This document shows positions 60,916-64,000 of a stretch of 64,000 nucleotides of DNA, piece after piece. The DNA is from Rubellimicrobium sp. (GTDB lineage Bacteria > Pseudomonadota > Alphaproteobacteria > Rhodobacterales > Rhodobacteraceae): assembly GCA_020852925.1 (NCBI GenBank), contig JADYZU010000020.1, positions 140,547 through 204,546 on the forward strand, read 5' to 3'. The notes beneath the pieces were generated by a model. It saw nothing but the letters and a program-made list of their open reading frames with translations, had not been told where the DNA came from and did no database searches. Made by a program: the position numbers and the translations under genes. Within the stretch, counting starts at the first letter, position 1. The number at the start of each line of letters is the position of its first letter.

Positions 60916-62109
60916 ATGGCCGCGATTCACGAACGCCTCGGCCTGCGCCGCGTCATCAACGCCGCAGGGACCATGACCGACCTTGGCGCCTCGATCATCG
61001 GGCCAGAGGCGCGGGCGGCGATGGACGAGGCGGCGGGCGCGTTCTTCGAGATGGACGCGCTCTTTGGCCGGGCCAGCGCGACCATTGCCGAACTGACCGG
61101 GGCCGAAGCGGGATTCGTCACCTCGTCCGCGGCCTCGGGGATCACGCTGTCGGTCGCCGGCGCCATGACCGGGGACGACCTTGCCGCGATCGAACGCCTG
61201 CCGGATGCCAGCGGCCTGAAATCCGAGGTGGTGCTGCTGGCCGGGCACGCGATCAATTTCGGCGCCCCGGTCACGCAGATGATCCGCCTTGCCGGCGCGC
61301 GGCCGGTGATTGCGGGGCAGGCGACATCCTCGGCCGGGTGGCAGGTCGCGGGCGCGATCACCGACCGGACGGCGGCGGCGCTCTATGTCGTCTCGCATCA
61401 CTGCGCGCCGACCGAACAGGTGGACCTGGCCGAATTCGCCGAAATCGCCCATGCGCGCGGCGTGCCGGTGATCGTCGATGCGGCATCGGAATACGACCTG
61501 CGCGGGTTCCACGACCGGGGCGCCGATCTGGTCATCCATTCCGGACACAAGTTCCTCGCGGGTCCGACCTCGGGTATGGTGTCGGGCCGGGCCGGGCTGG
61601 TGCGGGCGGCCTGGCTTCAGAATCGCGGAATCGGCCGGGCGATGAAGGTGGGCAAGGAGGGGATCGCGGGCCTGATCGCCGCGCTCGAGGCATGGAGGAC
61701 GCGCGACCACGCCGCCATGCGCCGACGCGAGGGCGCGGCACTTGCCCTCTGGTCCGGGGCGGTTTCCGGCCTGCCCGGCGTCCGGGCAAGGGCCGTCCCC
61801 GATCCGACGGGAAACCCGCTCGACCGGCTGGAACTTGTGCTGGATCCCGAAGCGGCGGGCATCACCGCCTGGGATCTGGCGCGGGAACTCATGGCCGGCG
61901 ATCCGGCGGTGGCGACCCGCGACATGGAGGCCGAACACGGGATCCTCCACCTCGACCCCTGCAACCTTCACGCGGGCGAGGCCGAAACGGTGGCTGACCT
62001 TCTGCGCGCGATCCTCGGGCGCGCCCGTGCCGCGCCCTTGCGGACAGACCTGCACCACGAGCGCCGGATACGCGCCCGCGCCCCGGCCTTTCCCGGCAGG
62101 GCGGGGTGA
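60916..62109 (+). CDS. SelA-like/aminotransferase class V-fold PLP enzyme (D-glucosaminate-6-P ammonia-lyase type)
   Basis: A 397-residue fold-type I PLP protein of the SelA-like group. The PLP lysine is in [13 protein letters not shown] near 216. The start [14 protein letters not shown] matches selenocysteine synthase-like proteins that include DgaE (D-glucosaminate-6-phosphate ammonia-lyase) and related sugar-acid eliminases. No selA-specific tRNA-binding part. Probably eliminates ammonia from an amino sugar acid; the exact substrate is unknown. ATG 60916 overlaps nothing; the DAO stop is 1 bp before. Confidence 0.85.
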   Translation: MAAIHERLGLRRVINAAGTMTDLGASIIGPEARAAMDEAAGAFFEMDALFGRASATIAELTGAEAGFVTSSAASGITLSVAGAMTGDDLAAIERLPDASGLKSEVVLLAGHAINFGAPVTQMIRLAGARPVIAGQATSSAGWQVAGAITDRTAAALYVVSHHCAPTEQVDLAEFAEIAHARGVPVIVDAASEYDLRGFHDRGADLVIHSGHKFLAGPTSGMVSGRAGLVRAAWLQNRGIGRAMKVGKEGIAGLIAALEAWRTRDHAAMRRREGAALALWSGAVSGLPGVRARAVPDPTGNPLDRLELVLDPEAAGITAWDLARELMAGDPAVATRDMEAEHGILHLDPCNLHAGEAETVADLLRAILGRARAAPLRTDLHHERRIRARAPAFPGRAG

Positions 62110-62127
62110 CGACTGAACATTCCCTGA

Positions 62128-62221
62128 ATTTTCTGCCACCTGACCTCAAGAAAACAAGGGAAATCTGACACCCCATCGCCAAGAGGCTTCCACCACGCCC
62201 CCTACATTTTCTTCCACCAGA
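62128..62221. repeat. Short direct repeats at the transposon end
   Basis: ATTTTCTGCCACCTGA (62128-62143) and ATTTTCTTCCACCAGA (62206-62221) match at 14 of 16 positions. A third, weaker copy GGCTTCCACCACG lies near 62185-62197. Spacing and sequence suit repeated TnsB/TniA-type transposase-binding sites near an element end. An imperfect inverted TTCCCT...AAGGGAA pair also lies at about 62119-62161. Confidence 0.5.
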
Positions 62222-62241
62222 AATTAAGCGCGGGACAACAA

Positions 62242-62266
62242 AAAAAGCCACCCATCCGGGTGGCTT
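62242..62266 (-). terminator. Rho-independent terminator after tniQ
   Basis: On the minus strand GCCACCC-GGAT-GGGTGGC is followed by seven T residues. It starts 26 bp after the tniQ stop. It is the only classical intrinsic terminator with a T-tract seen in the window, consistent with foreign origin. Confidence 0.9.
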
Positions 62267-62291
62267 CTGGTCGGAGTAGATCCGCCGCGGT

Positions 62292-63872
62292 CTATGCTGC
62301 GAGGTCTGACCTGCGGTAGATGTTCGGGACCGCCGCCTGACGAGCGGGAAGCGGGTGAACGCCCTTTTCAGACAGGATCGCCTTCATGGATCTGGGCGAC
62401 ATGCCTTCGCTGGCCGCGAGTTCAACCAGGCCGACGTGGGTATCACGAAACGACTGGACTTCGGATTCCCGAAACATCCGAACGCGGACACCCTTCGCGT
62501 TCGTCACGACGTGCTTGAGGATATAGTCATTCCCGTCGGGCGCCGTCATGTTCAGGACGGCCACTGCCGCCAGAGGAGAAAGGCCGATCACCTCCACCGC
62601 CCGTTCGAGGCTGATCAGACCGGACGCAGTCTGGTTGGCCATCGCGGTCGCCACCTCTGCCGGATCGACGAGCACCCCTTTGAATTTCAGGGCGGGGTCC
62701 ACGACCTCCACACGGGACAGACCGCCGGAGAGCAGCGCGCCGACGATATCGATAACAGGCCAGCGCGAGGTTATGGACGCGGCCAGGATATCCTGCATCC
62801 CGTCGGATGGCGCGGCGACGTGGGTAGCCTTGGACATGAGGTTCGTCAGGAAACTTTCCGCGTCTTCAAGGGCAACACCCTTCAGGACCCCGGTCGCTTC
62901 GTCCAGATTCGAGATCCGGGGGATCATTCCGGTCCGCACCAACTGCTCGGCTTGGGTCCGGTTGCAGTTCAGGAATTCAGGGAGGGCGAGAACGGGGATG
63001 GCGGTTTCGATCCTTCGGGCCAGCGCCTCCGCGGCGACCGCGCCGAAACTCCTGACCCCCAGGGAAACGTCAGGATCTCCTTCGGCGAGGCCAGTCAGTA
63101 CGACGGCCCGGTTCAGCGTCTTGGGGTGCTGAACCGTTACCCGGGCGAGGCTGCCGACAGTGTGGACGCGCCGCACCTCGACCGGCTCGCCGAAAAGATC
63201 GTCACCGACCTCGAGGGGAAAACGATCCATGATGAAATCGCGAACCACTTCCCGGATCGGCCCCTTGGGTCGCGCATTCTTGTTAAACTGGAGCCACTGA
63301 TACAAGCGACCGAACATCTTCTGGGGGCCGCCGTTCAGATCGTCCCTGACGAACTGCTCGAAAACCGACTGAAGTGCATCGCGAATGCCCAGCGCACCAC
63401 GCGCCGCGAACCCGTAACCGACATGTCCCGCGCGATGCCACGCGGCCTCCGGCAGGGTGTTCAGGTTACAGTGGGCCCCCTCAGAGATGATCACGCCCAG
63501 CATCTCACAAGCGCGGGCGGCGAGATCGAGGGGCTGTTCATCCAGCCATGCCGGCCCGGTCCCGCCAGCCAAACGACCCTCAACATAGAGTTGCAGATCG
63601 GACGGAGCGAGACTCACGGCGTCGTCGACGAGGGTTTGCAGCCCCGCATCGTCCGGTGCGACCTGCGACATGAGTTGGAAGCGCTTCGCATGGGAGGTGT
63701 TCTGACGACGAAACAGGGCGATCCCGTGAACCGCGCAGGCCCGAATGTGCTCAACCTGCCACAGGACCCGGCCGACGCGGGCCCCTCCGGACGGGCTGCC
63801 CGGGTGCCCGTCGGCGAGCAGGCAGGCAGGACAGAAGCTGGTCTTGTCCAGCTTCGCAAACTCGGCGTGCAC
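62292..63872 (-). CDS. tniQ: TniQ family protein, 5'-truncated
   Basis: Encodes 526 residues from a GTG at 63872. The N-terminal zinc-finger is clear: C-P-A-C near 14-17, then W-Q-V-E-H-I-R-A-C-A-V-H near 38-49. These match the middle of the TniQ domain, which normally lies about 80 residues from the start. The long C-terminus has helix-turn-helix-like segments (N-R-T-Q-A-E-Q-L-V-R-T-G). TniQ/TnsD proteins choose the target site of Tn7- and Tn5053-type transposons. The normal 5' end is missing: upstream sequence is an IS256 transposase fragment, so the frame is probably a truncated relic. tniA and tniB are not in view. Confidence 0.8.
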   Translation of the reverse strand: MHAEFAKLDKTSFCPACLLADGHPGSPSGGARVGRVLWQVEHIRACAVHGIALFRRQNTSHAKRFQLMSQVAPDDAGLQTLVDDAVSLAPSDLQLYVEGRLAGGTGPAWLDEQPLDLAARACEMLGVIISEGAHCNLNTLPEAAWHRAGHVGYGFAARGALGIRDALQSVFEQFVRDDLNGGPQKMFGRLYQWLQFNKNARPKGPIREVVRDFIMDRFPLEVGDDLFGEPVEVRRVHTVGSLARVTVQHPKTLNRAVVLTGLAEGDPDVSLGVRSFGAVAAEALARRIETAIPVLALPEFLNCNRTQAEQLVRTGMIPRISNLDEATGVLKGVALEDAESFLTNLMSKATHVAAPSDGMQDILAASITSRWPVIDIVGALLSGGLSRVEVVDPALKFKGVLVDPAEVATAMANQTASGLISLERAVEVIGLSPLAAVAVLNMTAPDGNDYILKHVVTNAKGVRVRMFRESEVQSFRDTHVGLVELAASEGMSPRSMKAILSEKGVHPLPARQAAVPNIYRRSDLAA

Positions 63873-63874
63873 AG

Positions 63875-64000
63875 CAGGCCCTTGTGGTCGTCTGCGATCA
63901 CCAGCTTCACGCCGCGCAGGCCGCGATCGGCGAGGCTGCGCAGGAACTCGGTCCAGAATGTCTCGGCCTCGGAGGGGCCGGTGGCCACACCCAGAACCTC
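63875..64000 (-). pseudogene. IS256/Mutator-family transposase fragment (runs off window, interrupted)
   Basis: Minus-strand translation from the right edge reads E-V-L-G-V-A-T-G-P-S-E-A-E-T-F-W-T-E-F-L and continues to G-V-K-L-V-I-A-D-D-H-K-G-L. This is the catalytic-domain segment of IS256-type transposases around the second DDE aspartate (the D-D-H-K-G block). Homology stops at about 63875, where the next conserved residues are replaced by tniQ sequence. Thus the transposase is cut in its middle. The 5' part is outside the window. Confidence 0.82.

Larger units (their letters stand above)
62110..64000. mobile_element. Transposon remnant: tniQ end of a Tn7/Tn5053-like element with an IS256 fragment
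   Basis: Beyond the last catabolic gene the DNA becomes AT-richer. It contains short direct repeats typical of transposon ends, an intrinsic terminator, the 3' part of a tniQ gene and a segment of IS256-family transposase. The left boundary is placed after 62109 by the composition change. The right boundary is outside the window. No target-site duplication can be tested. Confidence 0.65.

Noticed and set aside
1..62109. tRNA, rRNA, CRISPR or prophage content
   Set aside because: No T-loop consensus with cloverleaf arms, no regularly spaced repeats and no phage structural genes were found by reading both strands. Absence by eye is not proof for short RNAs.
62548..63132. Plus-strand open frame of 194 codons within tniQ
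   Set aside because: Shadow of the tniQ coding sequence without ribosome site or family match.

Overview
The window is a very GC-rich, densely packed alphaproteobacterial chromosome segment. It most resembles the Rhodobacteraceae/Paracoccaceae. The evidence is the hemN - fnrL - universal stress protein - ccoNOQP - ccoGHIS block, FnrL with the Rhodobacter-type cysteine spacing, a secA - parvulin - argJ - mutT block, a second GluRS (GltX2 type), DUF2794, MbfA and pstC with an extended N-terminus. No rRNA, tRNA, CRISPR or prophage was seen, and no gene-free gap exceeds about 215 bp.

Layout. 1-1.7 kb: the start of a phosphate ABC operon (pstS, pstC; minus strand) with a Pho-box-like site. 1.8-4.8 kb: 5-oxoprolinase genes pxpB-pxpC-pxpA and a cysteine-rich lipoprotein. 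4.8-10.9 kb: a minus-strand operon of an XRE/cupin regulator, a GAF protein and hydantoinase/oxoprolinase HyuA and HyuB, followed by an M24 peptidase. 11-18 kb: ilvD, two transporters, a hydrolase, an ornithine-cyclodeaminase family enzyme, a HAD phosphatase and a YaiI-like protein. 18.1-21.3 kb: glutathione-dependent formaldehyde oxidation (adhI, fghA) with the iron exporter mbfA between them. mbfA has a perfect Irr/ICE-like palindrome just upstream. 21.5-25.9 kb: four tandem I78-inhibitor-like lipoproteins, DUF2794, an NlpC/P60 peptidase and an M17 aminopeptidase. 26-31.7 kb: carbonic anhydrase, two MFS transporters, asd and malonyl-CoA synthetase.

31.8-43 kb is the microaerobic block: hemN, fnrL, a UspA protein, the cbb3 oxidase subunits and their assembly factors, with two good FNR boxes (before ccoN and before ccoG). 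43.1-46.2 kb: L-fuconate dehydratase, an XRE/cupin regulator and a PfkB kinase. 46.3-53.6 kb is housekeeping: zincin metallopeptidase, gltX, mutT, argJ, parvulin and secA. 53.7-62.1 kb is a coherent catabolic locus: LacI and ROK regulators, a sugar-type ABC importer, an SDR, a DadA-like FAD oxidase and a SelA-like PLP enzyme. Its substrate cannot be named from sequence but an amino sugar or sugar-acid amine is suggested.

After 62.1 kb the base composition drops and a transposon end begins. It holds a strong intrinsic terminator, short repeats typical of transposase-binding ends, a 5'-truncated tniQ and a fragment of an IS256-family transposase running off the window. A dispersed GC-hairpin plus ATATTTG element occurs four times in the intergenic DNA, twice as a near-perfect mirrored pair.
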